Source of the DNA: Clostridiales bacterium
GTDB lineage: Bacteria > Bacillota > Clostridia > Lachnospirales > WRAX01
Direction: 5' to 3'
Assembly (NCBI GenBank): GCA_031271375.1
Contig: JAISVU010000229.1
Coordinates: 1-11,842 of the forward strand
Length of the DNA stretch: 11,842 bases
The first letter of the stretch is position 1, and every line of letters begins with the position of its first letter. The notes beneath the pieces are model-generated. The model worked only from the letters and a program-made list of their open reading frames with translations. It was not told the origin of the DNA and did no database searches. This document shows positions 1 through 7,417 of the stretch, piece by piece. Position numbers and translations under genes: made by a program.

Positions 1-94
1 CGCGGCAGACGAAACAGGCAGGTTATTCTTCTGGGACAATGATCCCACGCAGCGTACAAGGGTCGAAATTACAGAAGCGGATCCGGCGCCGTAG
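1..94 (+). CDS. C-terminal tail of an upstream gene, truncated by the window edge
   Basis: A frame open from base 2 to a TAG at 92-94 reads 30 codons, including the stretch ETGRLFFWDNDPTQRTRVEI. It is acidic and looks like ordinary protein rather than repeat-derived sequence. The GC-rich palindromic repeat and its flank begin right at the stop, as is usual for an intergenic repeat placed just behind a gene. The fragment is too short to assign a family or function. If real, it is the last gene of a unit ending just before the sensor kinase. The main doubt is that only 30 codons are visible, so a chance open frame remains possible. Confidence 0.4.
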   Translation, partial: AADETGRLFFWDNDPTQRTRVEITEADPAP

Positions 95-224
95 GGTAGA
101 TTGCGGGTCAAGCCCGCAATGACGGGTACGCCCTGAGCGTTTATGATATCTTTCTTCGTGCTTTTCGCGGTTTTCGTGGTTTATATTTTTCTTTTGCATC
201 CTGATTCCCATGAGGGGGGATAGC
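95..224. repeat. Repeat-filled leader before the sensor kinase
   Basis: Two repeat types sit here. The first is a palindrome at about 99-126: ATTGCGGG (100-107) pairs perfectly with CCCGCAAT (113-120) around a 5-base loop and is followed by GACGGG. This is a widespread bacterial intergenic repeat; its reverse strand yields the HCGLDPQS string that often appears in spurious annotated proteins. The second, at 154-183, is a CACGAA-type repeat (reverse strand ACCACGAAAACCGCGAAAAG) that recurs at 10486-10511 with about 22 of 26 bases identical. No convincing promoter could be picked out. The kinase ribosome binding site lies at 213-219. Confidence 0.7.
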
Positions 225-3200
225 GTGAAAAAGGCTGTGATCTTCATTGTATCGGCTTGCTGGCTCTTCGCGGCTGGCTGTTCCGGCGGCGGAGCCGGGG
301 ATTCCGGCATACAGGCGGTTAGCTTTTACAAGGATATTCCGGGCGTCACCGCGCGGGAGGCCGCCCAAGCCGAAGCCCTTCTCGCCTCCAGGGACAGCTT
401 TACTTACGGCCACGCCGTAACCACCGATACCTTCACGCTGCCCGACGGCTCCAACGAGGGCTTTCTTGTGGCTTTTTGCGGGCTCCTTAGCGACCTGTTC
501 GGCGCACGGTTCATTCCGGTTCAATATGACGACTTTTCGGAGCTGATCCGGGCTTTCAACGCCGAAGAAGTGGATTTTATCGGGGATTTGACGCCGACGC
601 CGGAGCGGTCGCTGCGCTATCATATGACATTTCCTATCTCAGAGCGGCTGCTTTCCGTATACACGCTGAAAGATAATATTAACAGCATTCAGAACGAGGC
701 GGATTTAAACGGTCTCACGCTGGGGTTTTTAGACGGCACCGTCACTGTGAACCAGGTTAGGGAGGCTTATGACCTCTCCTTTACTCAGGTGGCGATAAGC
801 GGCTCCGGCGACGCGGTGTACAAGCTCGAATCCGGTGAAATCGACGCGTTCATCGGCGAATCCGTCGCCGACCCCGCTTTTTCGCAATTCGATTATATCG
901 CGTCGAAGGAGTTCTTCCCGCTGATATTTTCCCCCGTGTCGATGGCGACCGCCAACTCGGAGCTCGCGCCGATAATCACCCTTGTAAACAAATACCTTGC
1001 CGCCGGAGGAACCGAGCAGGTATCCCATTTTTTCAACGAGGGCCGCAGGGCTTACGACCGTTATAAGTTCATGCGGAGCCTTACCGCCGAAGAACGGGAA
1101 TACCTTAACGGTAAGCGTGAGCGCGGCGAAACGATCAAACTGGCTTCCGAGAACGATAATTATCCCGTATCGTTTTATAATATAGAAGAGAGGGAGTTCC
1201 AGGGCATAGCGCTGGACGTGCTGGATGAGATAAGCAGCCTTATCGGGGTTGAGTTCGAGATTGTCACCGACGCTGAAACCGATTGGGCCGAAATAATGGA
1301 AAAGCTGTCCTCAGGGGAAATATCCGTCGTATCGCAGCTGATGTACACCGAGGCGCGGAAGGACAGTTACATATGGTCTTCTGTTCCATATGCCTCGTCG
1401 TATTACGGGTTTATCTCCAGGCAGGAGTATCCCCAGCTTTCAAGCCTCCAGATAGTCAGCGCGAAGGTGGGCAATGTGTCGCGGACGGCCTATGCGGATG
1501 TTTATAATGAGTGGTTCCCCGGGAACGCAAACACGATAAACTACGCAAGCCACGACGAAGGCCTGGATGCCCTGGAACGGGGCGAGATCGATTTGATGAT
1601 GGGCTCGCGGTACATGCTGCTTATGCAGCTTAACTACCGCGAGAAGAGCGGGTTTAAGATGAACACCCGTTTTTCCAGGCAGATGGATTCATTGTTCGGC
1701 TTTAACAAAAGCGAAGGCATTCTAAGGGATATCATTGATAAGGCGCAGCAGTATGTGCGCACTTCGGTTATCGCGGGCGAGTGGGAAAACCGCACGTTTG
1801 ACTATAACCACATAATGGCGAGCCGCATGGCGCAGATATATTCGGTGGCCCTGGGTATCGCGCTCGTTTTGGCCTTTGTTATGGTGCTGCTGCTGGTGAA
1901 GAACACACGGCTCCAGCATAAATTCGGCCAGCAGAACGCTATGCTGACCGCCGTTTATTCCGCGATTCCTGATATTATTTTCAGTTTGGACAATAATTTA
2001 ATATACCAAAGCTGCAACCCCAGCTTCGAGCGGTTCTCCGGCTTCCCTGAGGGCTACCTCAAGGGCAGGCATATCAACGACGTCTACGGCGAAGGCAGCG
2101 ATATGGCAAACAAACTCATCGCAATGGACGAGGAAATATTAAAAACCCAAACCACGAAGACTATTGAGGAAGAGGTTACATACTTCAGCGGCGAGAAGCG
2201 CATAATGGAGACTGTTATGACCCCGTTGTTCCAAAGCGGCGAGCTTATAGGGATGATGGGAATAGGCAGGGATATCACCGAACGCAAGAATGCCGAGGAA
2301 CGGGCTCAAGCCGGGGCAAGGGCAAAGAGCACGTTCCTTGCAAGCATGAGCCACGAGATACGCACGCCCCTCAACGCGATAATCGGCATGGCGGGCATCG
2401 CCAAGAAATCCATTGCCGACACCAAAAAAGCCGCGGCTTCGATAGACCAGATTCTCTCGTCGTCCCACCATCTTCTGGGCGTTTTGAACGATGTGCTGGA
2501 TATGTCGAAGATAGAATCGGGTAAGATGGAGCTGTTCCAAAAGCCCTTCTCCACGGCTTCCGCCTACAAAGAGATATGGGCGATCATCAATCAGCGCTGC
2601 CATGAAAAAGAGATTGTGTTTTCATCCAACATCGACGAACTGCCCGACTATATTCTAATAGGCGATAAGCTCAGGATTAATCAGGTTTTAGTAAACCTGC
2701 TGGGCAACGCGGTCAAGTTCACCGGGAAGTCCGGCAGCGTGGAGCTGCGCGTCCGCATCATTGAAAACAAAGACGACAGCGTCATAATCCGCTTCTGCGT
2801 TAAAGACAGCGGCATCGGGATGACGGCCGAGCAGCTGTCCAGGCTATTCAAACCCTTTGAGCAGTCCGACGGTTCGATAGCCGCCAAGTTCGGGGGAACC
2901 GGCCTGGGGCTCTCCATCAGTCAGAACCTTGTTAAGATGATGGGCGGGGTTATTAAGGTTGAGAGCGTTCTCGGCTCCGGCTCCCGGTTCCATTTTGAAT
3001 TGAATCTGCCTAAGGGGAAGCTGGAACCCGAACGCCCCGCGATGGAACCGGAGGACCTCGACCTCAAGGGCAAGCGGCTGCTGCTTGTTGAGGACATAGA
3101 GGTAAACCGTTTGATTATCTTGGAAACCCTGGCCCCCACCGGCATAATGATAGACGAAGCCGAAAACGGTCTGGAAGCCGTAAACATCTTTGAAGGCTCC

Positions 3201-3440
3201 GCCGAGGGTACCTACGATATTATCCTGATGGACGTGCAGATGCCGGTAATGGACGGCTACAGCGCGACGAGGAAGCTGCGGAAGCTCCTGCGAAAGGACG
3301 CGCTTACAGTGCCGATTGTGGCGATGACGGCCAACGCTTTTAAAGAGGACTATGACGAGGCTATAAACGCCGGGATGAACGGGCATTTGCCCAAACCCGT
3401 CAATATGGCGGATTTGATGGACGTGCTGGCGAGAATATAA
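225..3440 (+). CDS. Hybrid sensor histidine kinase with two solute-binding sensor domains, PAS and receiver domain
   Basis: This is a BvgS/EvgS-like membrane sensor that autophosphorylates on His and passes the phosphate to its own receiver domain. From the GTG start it has 1071 residues. They comprise a lipoprotein-type signal (MKKAVIFIV...LFAAGC, lipobox Cys19), two periplasmic binding-protein domains of the SBP_bac_3 type (about 30-260 and 285-525), a membrane helix (about 538-558), a PAS domain (about 565-685), HisKA with His710 in MSHEIRTPLN, and an HATPase. The HATPase shows N-box Asn828, DSGIGM at 861 and GGTGLGLS from 890. The receiver has acidic Asp957, phospho-acceptor Asp1003 in LMDVQMP and Lys1057. 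GTG 225 is preferred over the in-frame ATG at 210: AGGGGGG lies 5 bases before the GTG, whereas the ATG has no such site, and the signal peptide begins cleanly at the GTG. There is no Hpt or DNA-binding domain, so a separate phosphotransfer partner and output regulator must lie elsewhere. The ligand cannot be read from sequence; small polar solutes such as amino acids are usual for this sensor fold. It is probably cotranscribed with upp, 19 bp downstream. Confidence 0.95.
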   Translation: MKKAVIFIVSACWLFAAGCSGGGAGDSGIQAVSFYKDIPGVTAREAAQAEALLASRDSFTYGHAVTTDTFTLPDGSNEGFLVAFCGLLSDLFGARFIPVQYDDFSELIRAFNAEEVDFIGDLTPTPERSLRYHMTFPISERLLSVYTLKDNINSIQNEADLNGLTLGFLDGTVTVNQVREAYDLSFTQVAISGSGDAVYKLESGEIDAFIGESVADPAFSQFDYIASKEFFPLIFSPVSMATANSELAPIITLVNKYLAAGGTEQVSHFFNEGRRAYDRYKFMRSLTAEEREYLNGKRERGETIKLASENDNYPVSFYNIEEREFQGIALDVLDEISSLIGVEFEIVTDAETDWAEIMEKLSSGEISVVSQLMYTEARKDSYIWSSVPYASSYYGFISRQEYPQLSSLQIVSAKVGNVSRTAYADVYNEWFPGNANTINYASHDEGLDALERGEIDLMMGSRYMLLMQLNYREKSGFKMNTRFSRQMDSLFGFNKSEGILRDIIDKAQQYVRTSVIAGEWENRTFDYNHIMASRMAQIYSVALGIALVLAFVMVLLLVKNTRLQHKFGQQNAMLTAVYSAIPDIIFSLDNNLIYQSCNPSFERFSGFPEGYLKGRHINDVYGEGSDMANKLIAMDEEILKTQTTKTIEEEVTYFSGEKRIMETVMTPLFQSGELIGMMGIGRDITERKNAEERAQAGARAKSTFLASMSHEIRTPLNAIIGMAGIAKKSIADTKKAAASIDQILSSSHHLLGVLNDVLDMSKIESGKMELFQKPFSTASAYKEIWAIINQRCHEKEIVFSSNIDELPDYILIGDKLRINQVLVNLLGNAVKFTGKSGSVELRVRIIENKDDSVIIRFCVKDSGIGMTAEQLSRLFKPFEQSDGSIAAKFGGTGLGLSISQNLVKMMGGVIKVESVLGSGSRFHFELNLPKGKLEPERPAMEPEDLDLKGKRLLLVEDIEVNRLIILETLAPTGIMIDEAENGLEAVNIFEGSAEGTYDIILMDVQMPVMDGYSATRKLRKLLRKDALTVPIVAMTANAFKEDYDEAINAGMNGHLPKPVNMADLMDVLARI

Positions 3441-3446
3441 CATACG

Positions 3447-3452
3447 AGGAGG
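3447..3452 (+). promoter_or_regulatory. Ribosome binding site of upp
   Basis: A perfect AGGAGG lies 7 bases before the GTG at 3460. It fixes this GTG as the start of upp and shows that the gene can be translated independently despite its short distance from the kinase stop. Confidence 0.85.
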
Positions 3453-3459
3453 CCGGGCT

Positions 3460-4086
3460 GTGGGAAACTTGATAATTGTTGACCATCCGCTGGTGCAGGA
3501 CAAGATATCCATGCTGCGCGACGAGCAAACGCGAAGCAAAGAGTTCCGTGAGATTGTGGAAGAGGTGGCGTCGCTGGTATGCTACGAAGCTACCCGGGAC
3601 GCTACGTTGGTAGAGACAGAGGTGCGCACCCCTATCTGCGTCGCCAAAACAAAGGTGCTGGAGCGCAAATTCGCGCTGGTGCCGATACTGCGCGCCGGTA
3701 TAGGGATGGTAAACGGATTCATAAATCTGCTGCCTACAGCGAAGGTCGGGCATATCGGCATCTATAGGAACCCCGAAACAAAAATGCCGGTGGAGTATTA
3801 CTGTAAGCTGCCCCAGGACATAGCCGAGCGCGAGATTCTGCTGCTGGACCCGATGCTGGCGACCGGGGGAACCGCCTCCGCCGCGATCGAGTACTTGAAA
3901 AACAACGGCGCTGCGCGGATTAAGCTGGTGTGCCTGATCACCTGCCCCGAGGGCGTAGCCCGCATCGCCGCGGATCATCCCGATGTGGATATCTACACCG
4001 CGGCCAATGACGAGCGCCTTGACGATCATTGTTATATAGTACCCGGCCTGGGCGACGCGGGCGACCGGCTGTTCGGAACGAAATGA
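3460..4086 (+). CDS. upp: Uracil phosphoribosyltransferase
   Basis: This cytoplasmic pyrimidine-salvage enzyme converts uracil and PRPP to UMP and diphosphate. The 208 residues match the usual family length. The PRPP loop is seen as LLLDPMLATGGTAS at 127-140, the family segment PILRAGIGM at 75-83, and the C-terminal uracil-binding segment YIVPGLGDAGDR at 192-203. Translation starts at a GTG behind a perfect AGGAGG. The gene lies 19 bp after the sensor kinase on the same strand, so readthrough from the kinase transcript is likely. The functional link between the two is not obvious and may be incidental. No uracil permease gene is beside it in this window. The assignment is essentially certain; no truncation or missing active-site element was seen. 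Confidence 0.97.
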   Translation: MGNLIIVDHPLVQDKISMLRDEQTRSKEFREIVEEVASLVCYEATRDATLVETEVRTPICVAKTKVLERKFALVPILRAGIGMVNGFINLLPTAKVGHIGIYRNPETKMPVEYYCKLPQDIAEREILLLDPMLATGGTASAAIEYLKNNGAARIKLVCLITCPEGVARIAADHPDVDIYTAANDERLDDHCYIVPGLGDAGDRLFGTK

Positions 4087-4101
4087 CGGTTGACGGTATC
4101 C

Positions 4102-4129
4102 GCCAGATAAACGCTCTGGACTGGCTTTT
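4102..4129 (+). terminator. Possible weak terminator behind upp
   Basis: GCCAG (4102-4106) can pair with CTGGC (4121-4125), and the arm is followed directly by TTTT. A competing inner pairing CCAGA/TCTGG (4103-4107/4115-4119) is also possible. The stem is only 5 bp, so this is a tentative call. Its position 16 bases after the upp stop is suitable. Confidence 0.25.
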
Positions 4130-4204
4130 AGTGCAATAATTTGTACCTGTTCATACCAAATGCACACGCGGCATGATATTATAAACAAAAAGGGATGGCG
4201 CGCT

Positions 4205-5362
4205 ATGGCATACGACGTTTTTATATCCTTCAAGAACAGCGGGGACAACGGCAAGCCGACAAAGGAAAGCATTACCGCAAAGCGGTTATACGACTATTTG
4301 AGCGGCAGGGGCCTCAGGGTGTTTTACAGCAATGTGGAGCTGGAGTTCACCGGCAAGGCGCAGTATGCAAAGGTCATTGACGAGGCGCTGGATTCCTCGC
4401 GGTTCCTTATCGCCGTAGGCAGTTCCCACGACCACCTCAATTCCCAGTGGGTGCGTTACGAATGGGAGAGCTTCCTTAACGACATCCGCAGCGGTGTTAA
4501 GCCCGACGCCGAGGTCTTCGTAGTATGCGACGGGGTACGGATAAACGACCTGCCGAGGGCGCTGCGCCAGCAGCAAGCCTTTGACGCCTCTGAAAGCGGC
4601 TCCTTCGAGCGGCTCTATAACTTTATCAAGAACGCCGGCATCGCCGAGGACGGCGCAATGATAAACGCGGCAGGCTCTGCTTCCGGCAACGGCGAGCGCC
4701 CAGGCCCTATTAAGATTACACCTAAGCCTTCATCCGCGCGCGGAGCAAAGCCGCGCGGCAGCGCGCTGTTAAAGACCGTTATAGCCACCGTCCTTATTTT
4801 GGCTGCGGCGGCGGCGGTGTACTTATTTACCCAATACAATAAAGAAAGCGGCAACGCCCTTCCCTCTCCTACTCCGTCCGCGACGCCTGCCGTAACCACG
4901 GCGCCCTCCGCAACAGAGACGCCCGCCGCCTCCGCCTCAGACAGCTCGTTCGCGCAGGCAATGGCGGTGCTGCAAAACGACGGCGACTGCCTTGTGTACA
5001 TAGCGCTGCACTCTACCACCTGGCAGATTCTTTACTTCACCTCGTCCGGAAACGTGGGCCAGCGCAGGCTTATTACAGACATGAATACCCTCTCAAGGTA
5101 TAATATTGCATCGCATATGCAAACCGCCTTCGATAACAACGCCGCCGAGTACACGAAGAACGGAAACACGATAGAATACACATTCACAGCGACCGACGGC
5201 TCCAGCTTCACGCTGGAGGATCAGGAGAACGGCAGGCTCACGCAGTATCTCGGTTCCACAACCGAGCAGCCGGATCTTGTATACTGCGGCGATGTAATAG
5301 ACGGCAGCTTTTATCCAAACGATAACTTGGATATAGTTCTCGAATCCGAGGAAACATCGTAG
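4205..5362 (+). CDS. TIR-domain membrane protein, N-terminal part of a frameshifted gene
   Basis: The 385 residues begin with a TIR domain (about 1-145): YDVFISFK at 3-10, SRFLIAVGSS at 65-74 and the helix NSQWVRYEWESF at 79-90. Glu86, four residues after Trp82, sits where catalytic Glu lies in NAD-cleaving TIR domains, so NADase activity is possible but unproven. After a basic linker comes one membrane helix (about 190-208), then a Pro/Ser/Thr-rich spacer (about 218-248) and a beta-rich region. Positively charged residues before the helix suggest TIR inside and C-terminus outside. ATG 4205 is chosen because an AAGGGATGG-like site precedes it and the TIR fold starts at once; an in-frame ATG at 4160 would add 15 residues lacking TIR character. 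The TAG at 5360 is premature: coding sequence resumes in another frame. Relatives of this TIR type occur in Firmicutes; a defence or signalling role is inference. Whether this truncated product is made or stable is unknown. Confidence 0.8.
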   Translation: MAYDVFISFKNSGDNGKPTKESITAKRLYDYLSGRGLRVFYSNVELEFTGKAQYAKVIDEALDSSRFLIAVGSSHDHLNSQWVRYEWESFLNDIRSGVKPDAEVFVVCDGVRINDLPRALRQQQAFDASESGSFERLYNFIKNAGIAEDGAMINAAGSASGNGERPGPIKITPKPSSARGAKPRGSALLKTVIATVLILAAAAAVYLFTQYNKESGNALPSPTPSATPAVTTAPSATETPAASASDSSFAQAMAVLQNDGDCLVYIALHSTTWQILYFTSSGNVGQRRLITDMNTLSRYNIASHMQTAFDNNAAEYTKNGNTIEYTFTATDGSSFTLEDQENGRLTQYLGSTTEQPDLVYCGDVIDGSFYPNDNLDIVLESEETS

Positions 5363-5697
5363 AATTTCCTGTTACCTACCCCGACGGCCCTGTGGCAATT
5401 CCCGCCCACGCGGAGCGCTTTGTTCCCTGGGGCATAGCCACGATAACGGCCAATGACGGCTTGGTTTATAACGCGATAGCCAATACCATGCTCTTTCATT
5501 GGGAGAGCGGCTATATAAAGGGACGGCCTCTTTAACGACCGCAATGCCCAGCCGGTCTATTTCGCGGACATGACCGGCTTTACTATGGCTCAAAACACAG
5601 ATACCAACGATTCAACATAGCGGTCAGCGGAAATGCTATAACAGCGGAGATAACGATCCCACACTCCAGTAACGGCGAAGACCTTCAATTCATCTGT
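5363..5697 (+). pseudogene. Frameshifted middle part of the TIR membrane-protein gene
   Basis: This stretch has no intact gene but clearly protein-like sequence in alternating frames. The frame starting at 5344 reads NIVEFPVTYPDGPVAIPA up to GYIK, then hits TAA at 5533. The next frame (from 5522) reads DGLFNDRNAQPVYFADMTGF up to 5581. The first frame then resumes with YYGSKHRYQRFNIAV and runs without a stop to 6180. One extra base at AAA 5352-5354, one fewer at GGG 5520-5522 and one extra at TTT 5579-5581 would join everything into one frame. All three sites are short homopolymers. The sequence would be the outer, beta-rich part of the TIR protein. Either real decay or base-calling error explains it. 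Confidence 0.75.
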
Positions 5698-6180
5698 ATG
5701 ATGGCCGAAGGGAACCAGGAAGGCCGTGTTCTGGATTTGAGGGATATCGCCGAAGTCTCCTTCGACTGGGCCGCTCCCGTCACGGTAAACGAGTATGTGC
5801 TAATAACGAAGAGCGGCAATGCTGCCGTTCTAACTCCGCAGAATATACTGTTTACGCAGCGGCTGCATGTGACGCAGTTTGGCATGGGTTTTTATAGAGT
5901 GCGTTTCGGAATGGAACTGGATAACGGCAATACCGTCGACTTCAGCAGAGTGCAGCAGATGAGCAAGAGCAGGACGTTCACGAGACAGGCCGGCAGTGAT
6001 GCCGCTCTTTTAAGCGGCCTCAGCATTGAAGTAATGTTGAAAACAGGGGATATAATACGCGAGGATATCATTGTCTCATATTACGGTTCGGAGTCGCTGA
6101 AGTATCCCTCTCCCCTGGGTTCTACGGCCCTCCCCACGCGCGAATGGTTAAAAATACAGTATGTGGGGGCGTTGGAGTGA
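5698..6180 (+). CDS. Detached C-terminal part of the TIR membrane protein (remnant frame)
   Basis: From the ATG at 5698 this frame gives 160 residues, but the same frame is open upstream to 5536 and continues the broken TIR gene. There is no good ribosome binding site before the ATG, which speaks against an independent gene. The protein is rich in alternating hydrophobic and polar residues typical of beta-strands (for example NEYVLITKSGNAAVLTP and FGMGFYRVRFGMELDNG). It has no signal peptide, membrane helix or recognisable catalytic motif. I recognise no family. In the restored 658-residue protein it would be the end of the domain outside the membrane. If translated alone it would lack both TIR and membrane anchor, so a function as it stands is doubtful. 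Confidence 0.5.
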   Translation: MMAEGNQEGRVLDLRDIAEVSFDWAAPVTVNEYVLITKSGNAAVLTPQNILFTQRLHVTQFGMGFYRVRFGMELDNGNTVDFSRVQQMSKSRTFTRQAGSDAALLSGLSIEVMLKTGDIIREDIIVSYYGSESLKYPSPLGSTALPTREWLKIQYVGALE

Positions 6181-6209
6181 GGGAACGCCTCAAAAGCCCT
6201 GATTCTTTT

Positions 6210-6281
6210 CTCCGTCTCTCTGTGTCTCTGTGTGTAAGTGATTTTAAAGATTTTTACGCACAGAGGCACAGAGGTACGGAG
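6210..6281. repeat. Long imperfect hairpin of the CTCTGTGT repeat type between convergent genes
   Basis: The arm 6210-6237 (CTCCGTCTCTCTGTGTCTCT and on) matches the reverse complement of 6254-6281 at 24 of 28 positions, with a 16-base AT-rich loop. Three of the four mismatches would be G-U pairs in plus-strand RNA, so the stem would be stable. It sits between the plus-strand TIR gene remnant and the minus-strand buk gene and could end transcription from both sides, although no T-tract follows. One arm type recurs at 10439-10464. The sequence from 6282 to 6331 is AT-rich with no gene. Confidence 0.75.
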
Positions 6282-6331
6282 AGTCTATGCCAGGATATTA
6301 TGATTTAAGTAGATATTATATTAATCATTAT

Positions 6332-7417
6332 TCATTCACGGCCTAAGGCAGCAATCTCATGCGCTTCCTCCAGCCCGGTTATAATGCGCAGGCATCCGGC
6401 GGCCAGCGCTTCCAGCTCGTATTCGCCTGGTAGGACGGCCACAGGCGCGATGGAGTTTACGCGCTTCGTTATCTCGGCGGTGACGAATGCCGACTTTGCA
6501 ATGCCGCCGGTGAGGATAACCGCGTCGCATTTGCCCGCAAGCGCAGGCAGCAGCGAGCATATGGACTTCGCGATGTTATAGCACATAGCAGTCAGCACAA
6601 GGCGGGCTTTATCGTCGCCGTTTTCCATACGCTTTTCCGCCTCGCGGCAGTCGGCGGTGCCGAGGTGCGCCTTCAACCCCGCGTTGCCGCGTATCCGCCG
6701 GATAACATCCTTCTTAGTTAAGCCTCTATCAAAACAGAAATCCGTAAAATCCAGAAGCGGCACGCCGCCGGAACGCTCGGGCGAGAAGGAATGGTAGTCG
6801 TCGGCGACGGAATCCACCAGCTGCCCTTTTTCATATACCCCCAGTGAAACGCCGCCGCCCAGATGCGCGATTATCAGGTTCACATCCTCAAACCGCTTTC
6901 CTATACCTTTGGCGTACTGAATTCCCTGGGCGCGGCAGTTGAGCACATGGGAAAAGCTGCGCCGTGTAATCTCGGGGAAGCCCGTTACCGTGGCAATCTC
7001 CGGAAGCCTCCCCGCCGACACCGCGTCGTAGATATAAGCGGGAAGGCCGGCCAGTTTCGCGACGCCGTCGGCAAGAAGCGCCCCCAGGTTCGACGCGTGG
7101 GGCGAAACGCCGGGAGCTTCGTTTATAATCATGTCCAGCATGGCTTGATTTACCAAATATCCCCCGGTCTCCATCGGCGGCAGCAGCCCGCCGCGCCCGA
7201 CGACCCCAGAGAGCTGCTCGGGCCCGTAACCCTCTTGCTTCAAGGTTTCCAGCACCAGCGCCATCCGCATCTCCTTCTGGCTCGGGATGCTGGGGAACTT
7301 GAGTATCTCGGCGTGGTCATGCTCAATCGTGCGGGTGAATACCGGGTCTTCGTCGCGGTACAGCCCTATCTTCGTGGATATTGAACCCGGGTTTATCGCC
7401 AGGATTAAATGGCGCAT
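6332..7417 (-). CDS. buk: Butyrate kinase
   Basis: This ASKHA-fold kinase transfers phosphate from an acyl-phosphate to ADP, giving a free acid and ATP; it is the substrate-level phosphorylation step of the operon. The 361 residues match the family length. Visible motifs are the first phosphate loop NPGSISTK at 9-16, VGRGG at 73-77, the AHLGGGVSLG segment from 184, FSPERSGGVPLLDF at 211-224, TGGIAKS at 303-309 and LPGEYELEALA at 329-339. These fit butyrate kinase better than acetate kinase. Its ATG overlaps the end of iorB by 13 bases, with an AAGGGGA site about 9 bases upstream inside iorB, so the two are translationally coupled. Given its partners, the real substrate may be isovaleryl-, isobutyryl-, phenylacetyl- or indoleacetyl-phosphate rather than butyryl-phosphate; this is inference. 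It is the last gene of the operon. Confidence 0.95.
   Translation of the reverse strand: MRHLILAINPGSISTKIGLYRDEDPVFTRTIEHDHAEILKFPSIPSQKEMRMALVLETLKQEGYGPEQLSGVVGRGGLLPPMETGGYLVNQAMLDMIINEAPGVSPHASNLGALLADGVAKLAGLPAYIYDAVSAGRLPEIATVTGFPEITRRSFSHVLNCRAQGIQYAKGIGKRFEDVNLIIAHLGGGVSLGVYEKGQLVDSVADDYHSFSPERSGGVPLLDFTDFCFDRGLTKKDVIRRIRGNAGLKAHLGTADCREAEKRMENGDDKARLVLTAMCYNIAKSICSLLPALAGKCDAVILTGGIAKSAFVTAEITKRVNSIAPVAVLPGEYELEALAAGCLRIITGLEEAHEIAALGRE

Noticed and set aside
23..310. Minus-strand open frame of 95 codons containing HCGLDPQS and NHENREKHEE
   Set aside because: It is the reverse translation of the dispersed repeats at 99-126 and 154-183 and overlaps the kinase signal peptide. There is no ribosome binding site.
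2844..3539. Minus-strand open frame of 231 codons
   Set aside because: It is opposite the HATPase and receiver domains of the kinase, whose motifs are all intact on the plus strand.
4141..4182. Promoter for the TIR gene (TTGTAC and TATTAT)
   Set aside because: The two boxes are about 30 bases apart, too far for a standard promoter, and no better pair was found.
3400..4272. Minus-strand open frame of 290 codons
   Set aside because: It lies opposite the strongly supported upp gene and the start of the TIR gene, and its sequence has no recognisable domain. It is a shadow of GC-rich coding sequence.
3460..6180. Defence island around the TIR gene
   Set aside because: The neighbours are upp, a sensor kinase and a fermentation operon. 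No nuclease, helicase, cyclase or restriction gene is present.
5698..6180. Independent small gene
   Set aside because: There is no ribosome binding site, and the same frame continues upstream with protein-like sequence that joins the TIR gene after indel correction.
6210..6281. CRISPR-like repeat
   Set aside because: There are only two arms in inverted orientation, with no regular spacers and no cas genes.
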